Positions 23,877 through 32,010 of a stretch of DNA of 64,000 nt are shown in pieces. This stretch comes from Kiritimatiellota bacterium B12222 (GTDB taxonomy: Bacteria; Verrucomicrobiota; Kiritimatiellia; SS1-B-03-39; UBA6053). The DNA lies in NCBI GenBank assembly GCA_029719485.1, contig CP120722.1, positions 868,001-932,000 on the forward strand. Reading direction: 5' to 3'. Position numbers and translations under genes: made by a program. Position 1 is the first letter of the stretch. Every line of letters begins with the position of its first letter. Below the pieces are notes generated by a model that saw only the letters and a program-made list of their open reading frames with translations, was not told the origin of the DNA and ran no database searches.

Positions 23877-23895
23877 ACCTAACCCAAGGAGACTG

Positions 23896-24339
23896 ATGAA
23901 GCAAAAGCTATTCTGGATATTGATAAGTTATGTGATCGTTGCATCCCCAGGGAATGCGAAAGGGATTCAGGCGGGAGGCTTCATTTCATTGAAGGCCACC
24001 ATACCTCAAAAAGCAGCAGTAGGCGTGGATCTGATCTTAGAGAAACGTTTGAAGACCTGGTCATGGATCGACACACCGGAAGGTCTTCATCTGGGCGTGG
24101 ATTATGGTCTGGAAGGATGGATGTATAAAATAGGAGGCGGGGCGGTGCAATATAATCAGTCGGCCATTATGGTGGATCTAAAATTTTATGTCCCTCACGA
24201 AAACAACAGTGTCTGGTCGGGGGTAGGATCTACCCTGGTCATTAAAAATTTGCTGCTGGATTTCGGAGTCCTCTACAGAGTTTCGGGAGAGGATGAATCA
24301 CCCTGGATGATGACCTTGGGTACAGGAGTTGCATGGTGA
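23896..24339 (+). CDS. Exported beta-rich protein
   Basis: A 147-residue protein with an N-terminal signal (MKQKLFWILISYVIVASPGNA). Alternating hydrophobic and glycine-rich stretches (AAVGVDLILEKR, LHLGVDYGLEGW, SAIMVDLKFYV, LLLDFGVLYRVS) suggest a small outer-membrane barrel or periplasmic beta protein. AAGGAG lies six bases before the start. It overlaps the next gene by seven bases, so the two are coupled. The family was not recognised. Confidence 0.65.
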   Translation: MKQKLFWILISYVIVASPGNAKGIQAGGFISLKATIPQKAAVGVDLILEKRLKTWSWIDTPEGLHLGVDYGLEGWMYKIGGGAVQYNQSAIMVDLKFYVPHENNSVWSGVGSTLVIKNLLLDFGVLYRVSGEDESPWMMTLGTGVAW

Positions 24340-24920
24340 AAAATACAATATGCTTCTCCTTTTTTTTGCTTTTGGTGACGCTCACTCAAACGGGCTGTAT
24401 GACCGCTATACACCATTTTCAAGACCCACCTGGTGATCTTTTCGAAGAGCATTACGAAAATGGTCACCTATCGATCTATGAAAACAAGACCCCAGGAAAG
24501 CTTCATGCGGTTTTGGTTCCTGAAAAACCGCTTCGAAAAAAATATAGAGAATTTGGCCGTAACCTTGATCCGATTTTCTTTGAGGTCACCACAAAAAACT
24601 TTTCAGAATCCGAAGAGAATTCATGGGAAAATTTACAAAACTTTACTCCTAAAATTCTTTACCGAAATAAAGATAAAACATGGTGGATTCGAGAACCTAG
24701 ATTGTACTTTACCGAAATTTCATCTTTTCCTTCAGACCAAGAACTTCTTTGTGAGAGTACTAAAATTAAAATGGTTATTGATGTTCGTAATACAAAGAAA
24801 ACCATAGGGTATTATACAAAGAAAACGTTGCTCTACCCCGTTTGTATTGTGGTGGATGCGGTAACCTGGCCCATTCAACTCTACATTATTCCCGCGGTCG
24901 TATATGGATCAGGGTTCTAG
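24333..24920 (+). CDS. Lipoprotein of unknown function
   Basis: A 195-residue predicted lipoprotein: hydrophobic N-terminus with lipobox LTQTGC, then a soluble domain. The last 35 residues (YTKKTLLYPVCIVVDAVTWP, QLYIIPAVVYGSG) are hydrophobic and may bind the membrane, as in some YceK-like lipoproteins. The start overlaps the stop of the upstream gene (ATGGTGA), so the two are translationally coupled and probably act together in the envelope. The function is not known. Confidence 0.65.
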   Translation: MVKNTICFSFFLLLVTLTQTGCMTAIHHFQDPPGDLFEEHYENGHLSIYENKTPGKLHAVLVPEKPLRKKYREFGRNLDPIFFEVTTKNFSESEENSWENLQNFTPKILYRNKDKTWWIREPRLYFTEISSFPSDQELLCESTKIKMVIDVRNTKKTIGYYTKKTLLYPVCIVVDAVTWPIQLYIIPAVVYGSGF

Positions 24921-25105
24921 TTATCCGGTTCTGCACAGCGTGGGCTTGCCCTCTGCCTGATGCTGCGGGAGGGCAAGAAGTGGTGCTTTCATATTTCTTC
25001 CAGGTCAACGTGATTGACCCGTCTCTAGACGGAAGCCCTGATGGGCCTTGTGGGTGGTTCCTTTTTCATGTTTGTTTGTGCAATGCCTGGGTCCATGCAG
25101 CGGTC

Positions 25106-25267
25106 TCACTCTAAATAGTCGCGGTTGATGCGCCACCCCAGAAAAATACCCAGCAGGCTGCCAATGCTGCTAAGCACAAAAGCGGTCATGACTCCGAGCA
25201 TGCTGCCTAGCCACCATCCGCCCCATCCCAGGAGGGTCATACCTATGAAAATGCAAAGTTTGTTCAT
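25106..25267 (-). CDS. Small membrane protein (53 residues)
   Basis: A short gene on the minus strand: MNKLCIFIGMTLLGWGGWWL, then a second hydrophobic stretch TAFVLSSIGSLLGIFLGWRI and a charged tail NRDYLE. The two hairpin-forming hydrophobic segments and the glycine pattern match a small conserved two-helix membrane protein that I have seen in other genomes, where it has no assigned function. The start codon at 25267 has only a weak upstream purine stretch. It lies between the lipoprotein pair and the lipocalin gene and is probably monocistronic. Confidence 0.6.
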   Translation of the reverse strand: MNKLCIFIGMTLLGWGGWWLGSMLGVMTAFVLSSIGSLLGIFLGWRINRDYLE

Positions 25268-25340
25268 CTATTTACCGTAGGGTAGATGCTGGGATGATGG
25301 TGTTGTATCCGTAGCAGGATTTTCCGATGCGAGATGATGT

Positions 25341-25862
25341 TTATTCCTGCGACACGTAGATCAATTCTTCGGTCTTAAATCCCAGGGATTGAGCTTGGTC
25401 TCTAAATTGAGCGAGGAGGGCATCACTTACGGTGGGTGTTCGCGACAGCAGCCATAAATAAGAGTTGTTCGGACCGGAGACAAAAGCATACTGATAGTTC
25501 TCTTTGTCCAACTCGAAGATGACATATGAACCATAGAAAGGGCCAAAGAACGAGACTTTCAGATAGCCTTGGTTTGACTCTTGGACAAAGTAAGCTTTGC
25601 CTTCAGCTTCCTTCCATTTGTCTTTCTGAGGTAAATACCCGCGATTTTGGACACGTACACCCCCGTCTTCCCGCATGGAATAATCCGCTGTTACCTGCTC
25701 CATCCCGCGTTCGAAGGAGTGATCGAGTCGGGCGATCTCGTACCATGTACCCAGATAGCGCTCCAAATCAAAGTTGCTGACGGGGGTGACTTTATCAGGA
25801 TATTTCGGCGATCGGCATCCGCACAAAAGGGCCAGGGTCAGGCATTGCAGAATTCGTTTCAT
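25341..25862 (-). CDS. blc: Lipocalin lipoprotein (Blc family)
   Basis: A 173-residue bacterial lipocalin. A signal with lipobox LLCGC starts it, then the lipocalin fold with conserved region 1 FDLERYLGTWYEIARLDHSF (31-50), VTADYSMREDGGVRVQNRGY, and the third conserved region in AFVSGPNNSYLWLLSRTP. Blc is an outer-membrane lipoprotein that binds fatty acids or lysophospholipids and is expressed in stress. Length and motif order are normal. No co-transcribed partner is evident. Confidence 0.93.
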   Translation of the reverse strand: MKRILQCLTLALLCGCRSPKYPDKVTPVSNFDLERYLGTWYEIARLDHSFERGMEQVTADYSMREDGGVRVQNRGYLPQKDKWKEAEGKAYFVQESNQGYLKVSFFGPFYGSYVIFELDKENYQYAFVSGPNNSYLWLLSRTPTVSDALLAQFRDQAQSLGFKTEELIYVSQE

Positions 25863-26140
25863 GGGTTTCTCCTTTCATCGGCTGGATTGTTAAGCGGGAG
25901 CTTATGTGTTTGATCATAACGTTGGAGCGCTGTTTTGATTCTAACATGTTGAGAGAGGGGAAAAGAAGTCCATTATACAACTGTTCCCTCTTTGAGAGCG
26001 GACGTACAGGGAAACTGTTCTGACAAGCCATAGGTTTTCTATGGCCTGTTTGTATTTTTGAAAATTACTGGCTAAGCCCTGAAGGCATCGAATTTCTCTT
26101 TTCAAGAAAATCTTTTGATGTCCCGTATGCGAGGCATGGG
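25863..26140. other. Intergenic, no gene seen
   Basis: No reliable coding frame. It should hold the promoter of blc on the minus strand and the 3' trailer of the M23-like gene. Confidence 0.5.
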
Positions 26141-27037
26141 CTACGCGAAATCCTGATACATCTGCCAGAACAGTATCCAAGGGTCTAGGCGGATGAGTTC
26201 TCCATGATCTAGAACGGCAAATCCGAAATGGGTATGCTCGGCATCTCCCACCCATACGCCTGCACCTTCGGCATAGTGCATTCCTGCTTGTAACGGGCTG
26301 TGCTCGGGTACGGTGAGGTGGGTCATATGGCAGGTTGTTAGAATCCATGTGGTGTGATCATCCCATTGTCGAATGCCACGCCATCGGTTGTTGTTGTTCC
26401 CCATCTCTGTCGAATTATATAAAAATTGATCATCTAAATGGATAGGGGCATACAGTGGAGTGCCTTTGGGGTGGTTGATATCCAGACCTCCATGTGCCGA
26501 AGCGCCATCGTAAGCGCCCAACCAGCAGTCTTCACCGCGGTAGCAATCTTCGATATTCAGACCTCCAAGAGGGAGAGGGCACCATGGATGCACAAGCTCT
26601 GGACAGATCCTCAGGGATGCCTCCTGAAGTGCCAGTCGGGCATGACGGCGTGATGGTGCATCGTGACCGCAGTTCTCCTGCAGGCGACAGGGTGCGTGTG
26701 TCTCCTGCATAAATTCAAAGATGGCATCTACAGCGTCAAGCCAGATATGCACCCCACCGAACTCCCATGGCTGATAGAAACTGGCTTGTGTTCCCACCTC
26801 GCGTTCCAAGCGTACATTGACGCCATCGATTCTGAACTCCGCCCAGAACCGATAGACGGTTGTTGCGCCGGGTTCTTCCTTTCCGGGTTCCTTGAGCGTG
26901 GTGTGGATGATTTCAGCTTTCGTATCTAGGAGTTCCACAGACAGACATCTGCCATTGCGGAGGAAGAATTCCAGTGTATCGCCGTGGACCATTTCCACTG
27001 CAGTGAGTGTCGATTTTGCATGTCTTTTGATTTTCAT
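26141..27037 (-). CDS. M23-like metallopeptidase-fold protein
   Basis: A 298-residue protein. The second half has an M23 (LytM) peptidase pattern: H182-GGLD186 (H-x3-D), AP near 197, H240 within CHMTHL and the H268-T-H270 pair in EHTHFGF, with spacing like M23 enzymes. Residues 1-130 are a beta-rich domain of unknown type. No signal peptide is seen, so a murein role is uncertain; it may hydrolyse cytoplasmic peptides or be an inactive fold. It stands 282 bases from the M14 carboxypeptidase gene on the same strand; both would be peptidases. The family assignment rests on spacing of four ligands. Confidence 0.5.
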   Translation of the reverse strand: MKIKRHAKSTLTAVEMVHGDTLEFFLRNGRCLSVELLDTKAEIIHTTLKEPGKEEPGATTVYRFWAEFRIDGVNVRLEREVGTQASFYQPWEFGGVHIWLDAVDAIFEFMQETHAPCRLQENCGHDAPSRRHARLALQEASLRICPELVHPWCPLPLGGLNIEDCYRGEDCWLGAYDGASAHGGLDINHPKGTPLYAPIHLDDQFLYNSTEMGNNNNRWRGIRQWDDHTTWILTTCHMTHLTVPEHSPLQAGMHYAEGAGVWVGDAEHTHFGFAVLDHGELIRLDPWILFWQMYQDFA

Positions 27038-27319
27038 CTTTTCTCTATTCGGTATGATTTCTTGAATATCCTGTATTCACAATGTCTACTTTCGCCCATG
27101 ACATGCATGGTTCACTACTCCAAGGTTGTCAATGGTTACCTTTGAAGTCTAGGCCGCGTTCTGCCAGTAGCCGTTTCTTGCTTCACCGTTTGTGTTCATG
27201 ATCTGTATGGATCATTTACGTGAGTAGTTGAAGCTTCGGATGCTTGTTTTTTCCACATAGTTGATGAGGGAAAGGTTGGCGGTTATCGCTTGGCGTTGTC
27301 CTGGTTGCTCTGTTCCTTT
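27038..27319. other. Intergenic between two peptidase-like genes
   Basis: No gene-like frame is seen. It may contain the promoter of the M23-like gene or a decayed attC-like site. The CGCTTGGCGTTGTCC string near 27288 slightly resembles the right arm of the attC-like sites, but not convincingly. Confidence 0.4.
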
Positions 27320-28465
27320 TTACGATCCGTTACGCAAGTAAGAGACCAGAGCCATCGCTAGGTCTTGCCCAAAGGCTCGCGCGCTTTCCTGATTAATCTC
27401 TGCACCATGTGCGTTTGCGTATGGAATTTCGATGGTCGTGCTCAGCTGGACAGCGTGCATCTCCGTAAGCCACTGAGAGAAGGTTTTTCCCTTCGTGAAG
27501 TTTTCACTGCTGTTCCATGCTTTGCCAAATGGGAGGAAGTCATCCGCATAGAAAGGTAGTGGGCCTTTCCGTACGGCTTCTAGAATTTCAGAAAAACGGC
27601 GCTGTTCCCTTTCCGTCCGTTGATCTTGGCAACCCACCAAATAGATCACCTCATTATGTGGGCCGGAGATCCACGGACAATGGAGATCGAGACCGACTTG
27701 CAGCTGGTCAGCTCCCCAGTGGGGGAGGAGGGTGCGAATCGCCTCTGTTGAGGCAAAGATACTCTCTCCCTCATAATCTCTCCCGTGATCTCTAGGTAGG
27801 CGCCCCTTGCCCTGTTCTCCTTCTTCGACCCCATCTTTGTCCACAAACGGTACGATAAGCATGGCGATGTTATTTCTGAACCATTGCGCGTCACTGTCGT
27901 TGCTATCTACTACCCATTGGATCAGCCCCTCCACTGTGTAGTTCACGGATGTTTCACAGCAATGGTGTCGGCAGGTAATGGCCACTCGGTGTTGTGGTTC
28001 CGCTTGTTGACATCCGGCCAACATGTACTCCACTTCGCGACCTTTCTCTGACATGCATAGCTTGTGGAGCGAGAATGAGTTGTCGTTCTTCAATCCGGTT
28101 ATGAAATTCTGCCAATGTGAGGCTAGATATGGCATGGTGAAACTGAGCCGAAGTGTTGTCACATCTTTTGGGCATGTGTAGGAAAAGGAATTATCGCGGA
28201 CGGTCTCCTTTCCTAACCACGACCATGTGGCCCCATGGTCTAGGGAGACGGCGGGTCCACGGACGCCGATGGCTTTGCTTTCTGTAAAATAGAAACGTAA
28301 GGTTTTCCCCGCGGCACCACTCACCCGAAAGTACCAATAGAACCAGTCAAGTCCCGTACCACGAAGCTCTTGGTGTAGGTGCACTTCATGTTCATGTTTC
28401 CTTTCCACGACGATGTTTCCACCAGGGAAATTACTATCGATTTCAAGGTGTGTGGACATTTTCAT
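27320..28465 (-). CDS. M14-family zinc carboxypeptidase
   Basis: A 381-residue protein. The N-terminal 130 residues are a beta-sandwich-like domain (LDWFYWYFRVSG, TWSWLGKETV), as in cytosolic carboxypeptidases. The catalytic domain begins near 160: ITCRHHCCETS provides the H-x-x-E zinc pair (H168, E171), LDLHCPW the third His, and TTIEIPY the catalytic Glu. It probably removes C-terminal residues from peptides or proteins. No signal peptide. GAGGTG lies five bases before the start, which therefore seems right. It is the last cassette-like gene downstream of the attC-like site at 28488, though its own integron origin is unclear. Confidence 0.85.
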   Translation of the reverse strand: MKMSTHLEIDSNFPGGNIVVERKHEHEVHLHQELRGTGLDWFYWYFRVSGAAGKTLRFYFTESKAIGVRGPAVSLDHGATWSWLGKETVRDNSFSYTCPKDVTTLRLSFTMPYLASHWQNFITGLKNDNSFSLHKLCMSEKGREVEYMLAGCQQAEPQHRVAITCRHHCCETSVNYTVEGLIQWVVDSNDSDAQWFRNNIAMLIVPFVDKDGVEEGEQGKGRLPRDHGRDYEGESIFASTEAIRTLLPHWGADQLQVGLDLHCPWISGPHNEVIYLVGCQDQRTEREQRRFSEILEAVRKGPLPFYADDFLPFGKAWNSSENFTKGKTFSQWLTEMHAVQLSTTIEIPYANAHGAEINQESARAFGQDLAMALVSYLRNGS

Positions 28466-28487
28466 AATTTCACCTCAATGAAAGTTT

Positions 28488-28545
28488 TCATAACGTCAAG
28501 GCCGCTAGACCGTGTATGCGCGGTTTGCGTTGACGCATAGTCTGT
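28488..28545 (-). repeat. attC-like site (weak)
   Basis: It resembles the stronger sites at 31543 and 31951: arms GTCAA / TTGAC around a CGG-containing stem, followed by GCATAGTC. The outer boxes (TCATAAC and AGTCTGT) do not fit the R'' and R' consensus well. Confidence 0.45.
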
Positions 28546-28552
28546 CGTCTTT

Positions 28553-29047
28553 TCAAGACACCCATGAATTGACAACTCCTGTAACTTTCCATTTTCCGTT
28601 ACTTTTGATAACGCCATAGACTAGACCGCCACCGCTTAGAGGCCCGCGGCGCATTCCTGTCATTACTTCCACCTGTGTTTCTGATAAAACGGTTATGCTT
28701 CTTATGGGATCTACATTTTCAATTTTATGTATTTCCTTAGAAATATTTACGACATCATTAACGCTAATACTAATTATTTCCCCTTGAATTTCTAGACCTT
28801 CGATAGTGATATGCTGAAAAATTTGTGAAATTTTGTTAAATTCTTTAAATGAAATTCCGACCTCTTCTTCGGTGTAAATCACCCCATCTTTTAGTGTGAA
28901 ATGGCTGCTGAAGACTTGCTGAAGACCGACCCTTCGTCCTATAGCAAACCCGACAAGGCAGGATAAAACAATGACGAATACTGCAATATAGACCGTATAC
29001 CGATGGTTCGATTGTACGTATTGTTTACTTTTGTTGTTCAATTTCAT
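28553..29047 (-). CDS. Single-pass membrane protein, unknown
   Basis: A 164-residue protein. One transmembrane helix is visible at about 19-37 (YIAVFVIVLSCLVGFAIG) after a short basic N-terminus, with a soluble domain of about 120 residues outside the membrane (residues 45-164). The soluble part ends MTGMRRGPLSGGGLVYGVIK, an unusual glycine-rich hairpin. No family is recognised. It precedes the attC-like site at 28488 on the minus strand, so it may be a gene cassette. Confidence 0.6.
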   Translation of the reverse strand: MKLNNKSKQYVQSNHRYTVYIAVFVIVLSCLVGFAIGRRVGLQQVFSSHFTLKDGVIYTEEEVGISFKEFNKISQIFQHITIEGLEIQGEIISISVNDVVNISKEIHKIENVDPIRSITVLSETQVEVMTGMRRGPLSGGGLVYGVIKSNGKWKVTGVVNSWVS

Positions 29048-29219
29048 TTTTGTATACCCTCAATGCAAAATAATTATTTACAACTTCCTCTGTGCGTATC
29101 GTTCCGTCCTTTTCCGTTGTGCTTGTCTGAGAGTATCCTTCCATGACAAGCCATTTTTTTCGCCCTACCTTAGGCGCGAGTTTATGAGTTGCCTGCAGGA
29201 GGTGGTTGGCATTCTCTGT

Positions 29220-29735
29220 CTACTTCAGTTTCATGAGAGCTTCTTTCGGGAGGTTGATCTTCTCAACATGAACATCACACTCCAGTTTGTATTTTTTCCC
29301 AATGCACCGGAAGGAGTCGTCAGGGGATGGGGTGTAGACATATGCTAGATCAACGCCTTGTAAAATCCACTTGGATTCATCTTTGGGCACAGCTTCGTAT
29401 TGAATGGGTTCTTGATACTGTCCTTCCCTGATTTCTTTCGACGAACGCAGAATGCATCGGCCAAAGACATTCATCTCAAAATAGTCAGTGCCGGGAATCG
29501 CGACCGTGACCACTTTCTTCACTTCCCACACTTTAACATACTCGCGGTCGCAGCGGGAGCAGTATAAAATCATGTAGTAGGGTTGACCAAGCTTCTGTTT
29601 GAGCAAGATGTCTTGCTGGATCGATCCGACCACCTTTTCAACATCTGCCCGTGAGATCCACGCGAGTTGATCGGCGCGGCATGCAAGAGGGAGGATGACA
29701 AGTGCAAGGAGTAAGGTTGTGATGTGTCTTTTCAT
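29220..29735 (-). CDS. Exported hypothetical protein
   Basis: A 171-residue protein with a cleavable signal (MKRHITTLLLALVILPLACRA). The mature part has four Cys (CSRCDREYV, GRCILRSS, CIGKKYKLEC) that may form disulfides or bind metal. No family is recognised. Orientation and position fit a cassette-like gene between attC-like sites. Confidence 0.6.
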   Translation of the reverse strand: MKRHITTLLLALVILPLACRADQLAWISRADVEKVVGSIQQDILLKQKLGQPYYMILYCSRCDREYVKVWEVKKVVTVAIPGTDYFEMNVFGRCILRSSKEIREGQYQEPIQYEAVPKDESKWILQGVDLAYVYTPSPDDSFRCIGKKYKLECDVHVEKINLPKEALMKLK

Positions 29736-29743
29736 ATTTTCAA

Positions 29744-29814
29744 TGCCAACCTTTAGGGTGTGGGACGCGAAGAGTTCTTAGCAACCGTTGGTTCGCATCT
29801 CAGGGTTGTTGAGG
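29744..29814 (-). repeat. Possible attC-like site (weak)
   Basis: TGCCAAC at one end and GTTGAGG at the other flank inverted stretches, and the upstream gene's stop codon lies inside the site, as at the better attC-like sites. Arms are less matched. It may be a decayed site. Confidence 0.3.
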
Positions 29815-30288
29815 TACTCCAGTAAAATACACCAGGATCAAAAATGAAGCCCAGCGTCTGGCCGCGGGCTCATTTGGAACAAGCTCGATCCAGGGGCCTT
29901 TGTCATCGAGTTTCATACTACCGTTGTCCCAGGTGAATTTATTGTCCGGAGCAATGTCTAAGTCTCCGTTGGGATGAACCTGACCAAGAGGATTGCCATC
30001 CTTCGTAACGGCCATTCCATCAGGCTTCAATCGGGCAAGCTCTCTGCTATTCTTATCGAATAAAATCCCGTCTCCGCTGAGCTTTCCGACTTCCTTCTTA
30101 TTGACACTCAATATTCCGTCATCCCCAATCTCCATCGTCAATTCCATTCCTTCTGCACTCAATTTGAAGGGTAAAATCGGCTGTTGCTCCAAGCTAGCCG
30201 GATCGCCTTTAGCCTGATTGATATCTGCAGACCTTAACAGTTGAGATGTTGTAACGAGCCCAATGAGAAGGGGTAAGATAAATTTCAT
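29800..30288 (-). CDS. Exported hypothetical protein with repeated beta-hairpins
   Basis: A 162-residue protein with a signal (MKFILPLLIGLVTTSQLLRSA). Residues 48-110 contain three or four similar hairpin units, visible as GDDGILSVNKKEVGKL, GDGILFDKNSRELARL and PDGMAVTKDGNPLGQV. The C-terminus (WASFLILVYFTGVPQQP) is hydrophobic. Family not recognised. Its stop falls in a weak attC-like site, as expected for an integron cassette gene. Confidence 0.6.
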   Translation of the reverse strand: MKFILPLLIGLVTTSQLLRSADINQAKGDPASLEQQPILPFKLSAEGMELTMEIGDDGILSVNKKEVGKLSGDGILFDKNSRELARLKPDGMAVTKDGNPLGQVHPNGDLDIAPDNKFTWDNGSMKLDDKGPWIELVPNEPAARRWASFLILVYFTGVPQQP

Positions 30289-30319
30289 AATATTTTCCAG
30301 AGTTTAGGATGATTTTTGT

Positions 30320-30694
30320 TCATTTTAGGTAGTAGACAAAAATGGCAAAGGGGATGCATCGCTCAATTGTATCATTAGGGATCGTAGGATGACGCTTCTG
30401 AAAGTGGGAGATTACGGCTTTCAAATTCCAACCCGCCATGTCAGCAAACGAACCTTTTGTACCGAGATAAAACTTCGACTTTCCGTAGGGATTGATTTCA
30501 GTCTGAACGTCATTTTTGAATGTCCGCAATGTATCGACTCGGCTCTGGTTATAGGGCCCAAGCTTCTTGTCTCTTAGACGTCGTTTGATCTTCCTCTCAA
30601 TTTCACTTTGGTCCGAAAAATTCCATTCGTAAGCCAGTGCAGAAAGAACCTCGGACTCAAATGTAGATTCATCTTTGGATTTATCGGTATTCAT
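30320..30694 (-). CDS. Hypothetical protein
   Basis: A 124-residue basic protein of unknown function. Residues 20-60 are charged and helical (EWNFSDQSEIERKIKRRLRD) and the C-terminal half carries aromatic residues (KSKFYLGTKGSFADMAGWNL). No signal or membrane segment. The start lies directly after the attC-like site at 30701, and only 31 bases separate it from the next minus-strand gene, with which it may share a message. Confidence 0.55.
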   Translation of the reverse strand: MNTDKSKDESTFESEVLSALAYEWNFSDQSEIERKIKRRLRDKKLGPYNQSRVDTLRTFKNDVQTEINPYGKSKFYLGTKGSFADMAGWNLKAVISHFQKRHPTIPNDTIERCIPFAIFVYYLK

Positions 30695-30700
30695 TTTTTA

Positions 30701-30758
30701 GGCGAACGTCTAGGCAACCGGACCGACGAAGGAGGTTCGCTTGGACGCATTGTTGATA
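30701..30758 (-). repeat. attC-like site
   Basis: The right arm GGTTCGCTTGGACGCATTG is shared with the two strong sites at 31543 and 31951, followed by GTTGATA. The left arm is more divergent. It lies between the stop of the lipoprotein gene at 30810 and the start of the gene at 30694. Confidence 0.6.
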
Positions 30759-30809
30759 TTATATTTGGTTCGAATAAAAAAGTGATTTTACATTGGTATA
30801 TCATATATT

Positions 30810-31538
30810 TCAGAGGCTACCATCATCTTGAAATTCAAAAAACCGAAGTGCTGAACTTTTTGATGGTTCTTGATTTATTTTTTCTTCAGGGGACCAATCC
30901 AATTGTTCGAGCCAGATATTTAATTCTTTCGTTAACGGATCAGGAGTCATTTCATCTTCAGCAAGTGCATACAATCGATTACGCACCTCCGTCATTCCCG
31001 ACGCTTTCACGTTTCGATAATATTGAGACTCTCTCATAACCCGTTGGATATTGTAGAGTCCACTAAGCTTGCGGCTTAGAGGGAAAGAACCCTCCATAGA
31101 ATCCAGCATATATGTAAAATACTTAACTTGATCGGCCTCATCGGGGTCATGAAAGATAGGGAGAAGTAATGCTAATCGGTTTGGGTCGTTTTGACTTGGA
31201 GTTACATCATCAAAGCTTGGAGGAGTTCCGATATAATATTCTGTTCCATCTCCCAAAGGAATAGTTTTTCCATACCCCTTTGGAGGAAGCTTGTTCCTGA
31301 AACGACTGTAATCTTCTGTGCAAAGTTGAACGAAAAGTGACCATCGAGTTTCAGGCAGGGTTTCAAAGCTCTCGATGGCGGTCAGAGCCTCTTCTTGCTC
31401 CTCGTTTGAAAGCGGTTTATCCGATAGCTGTTCATCTGACCGTAGCATAGTACTATAACCAACCTCTGGCGTGGAGGGGCTTCGACAAGCGGCAATAAGT
31501 GAAAGATACAAGAGCGGTATGAAAAATTTGGGTTTCAT
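30810..31538 (-). CDS. Lipoprotein, probable cassette gene
   Basis: A 242-residue predicted lipoprotein with signal and lipobox LIAAC. The soluble part has acidic helical stretches (SNEEQEEALTAIESFETLPE) and a conserved-looking IPLGDGTEYYIGTPPSFDD. No family is recognised. Its start lies immediately after the attC-like site at 31543, and the leader is only a few bases long with no ribosome site, an arrangement typical of integron cassettes. Confidence 0.6.
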   Translation of the reverse strand: MKPKFFIPLLYLSLIAACRSPSTPEVGYSTMLRSDEQLSDKPLSNEEQEEALTAIESFETLPETRWSLFVQLCTEDYSRFRNKLPPKGYGKTIPLGDGTEYYIGTPPSFDDVTPSQNDPNRLALLLPIFHDPDEADQVKYFTYMLDSMEGSFPLSRKLSGLYNIQRVMRESQYYRNVKASGMTEVRNRLYALAEDEMTPDPLTKELNIWLEQLDWSPEEKINQEPSKSSALRFFEFQDDGSL

Positions 31539-31542
31539 TGTG

Positions 31543-31602
31543 TTATCACTTTCAAGTCAAGCGGACCGTGTACTCGCGGTTTGCTTGGACGCATTGTTGG
31601 AC
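31543..31602 (-). repeat. attC site
   Basis: Read on the minus strand: R''-like GTCCAAC, AATGC spacer, GTCCAAGC with an extra base, a central AGTACA, CGGTCCGCTTGAC, TTGAAA spacer and a GTGATAA end. The order and the unpaired extra base match the R''-L''-L'-R' layout of integron attC sites, and the outer sequence CAACAATGCGTCCAAGC resembles canonical attC arms. Confidence 0.75.
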
Positions 31603-31907
31603 CAACATTTCTCAATTTTTGAGTTTATAAAAAATGAAATCGCCATTGCAGGCACTACAATCAATAAAATATCAAGTAGTAACCATCCAAACTGCCAATG
31701 TGGATTCATTACATCATACTGGGTCAAATAAAAGGTAAATGGGTAGCCTAAGTAGAAATCACTTGCGATAGGTTTCGGGTTTTGAAAAACACCAAACCTG
31801 CCTCCCCCATCTCCATAATATCGGCCTTGAAATATTATTAAGAATGAAGATCCGGCAAGAGCAAAATTGATCAAGACTTTCATCAATTCCAGTGCATATT
31901 TTTTCAT
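31557..31907 (-). CDS. Membrane protein, cassette gene
   Basis: A 116-residue protein with hydrophobic segments at about 8-26 and 72-94, so probably two transmembrane helices. Family not recognised. Its frame runs into the attC site: the last residues NNASKQTASTRSA are encoded by the site itself, as is common for integron cassette genes. GGAAGT lies a few bases before the start, soon after the attC site at 31951. The cassette is thus bounded by two sites. Confidence 0.65.
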   Translation of the reverse strand: MKKYALELMKVLINFALAGSSFLIIFQGRYYGDGGGRFGVFQNPKPIASDFYLGYPFTFYLTQYDVMNPHWQFGWLLLDILLIVVPAMAISFFINSKIEKCWSNNASKQTASTRSA

Positions 31908-31950
31908 TCTAGTACTTCCATTTTCACTTGTTCTGAACCATTTAATTTTC

Positions 31951-32010
31951 GTCCAACTTTCAAGTCAAGCGGACCGCGTACCCGCGGTTCGCTTGGACGC
32001 ATGGTTGACT
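31951..32010 (-). repeat. attC site
   Basis: On the minus strand it reads AGTCAAC, CATGC, GTCCAAGCGAACCG, a CGGGTACG centre, CGGTCCGCTTGAC, TTGAAA, GTTGGAC. The last heptamer fits GTTRRRY exactly. The inner arms match with one unpaired base, as in genuine attC sites. Confidence 0.75.
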
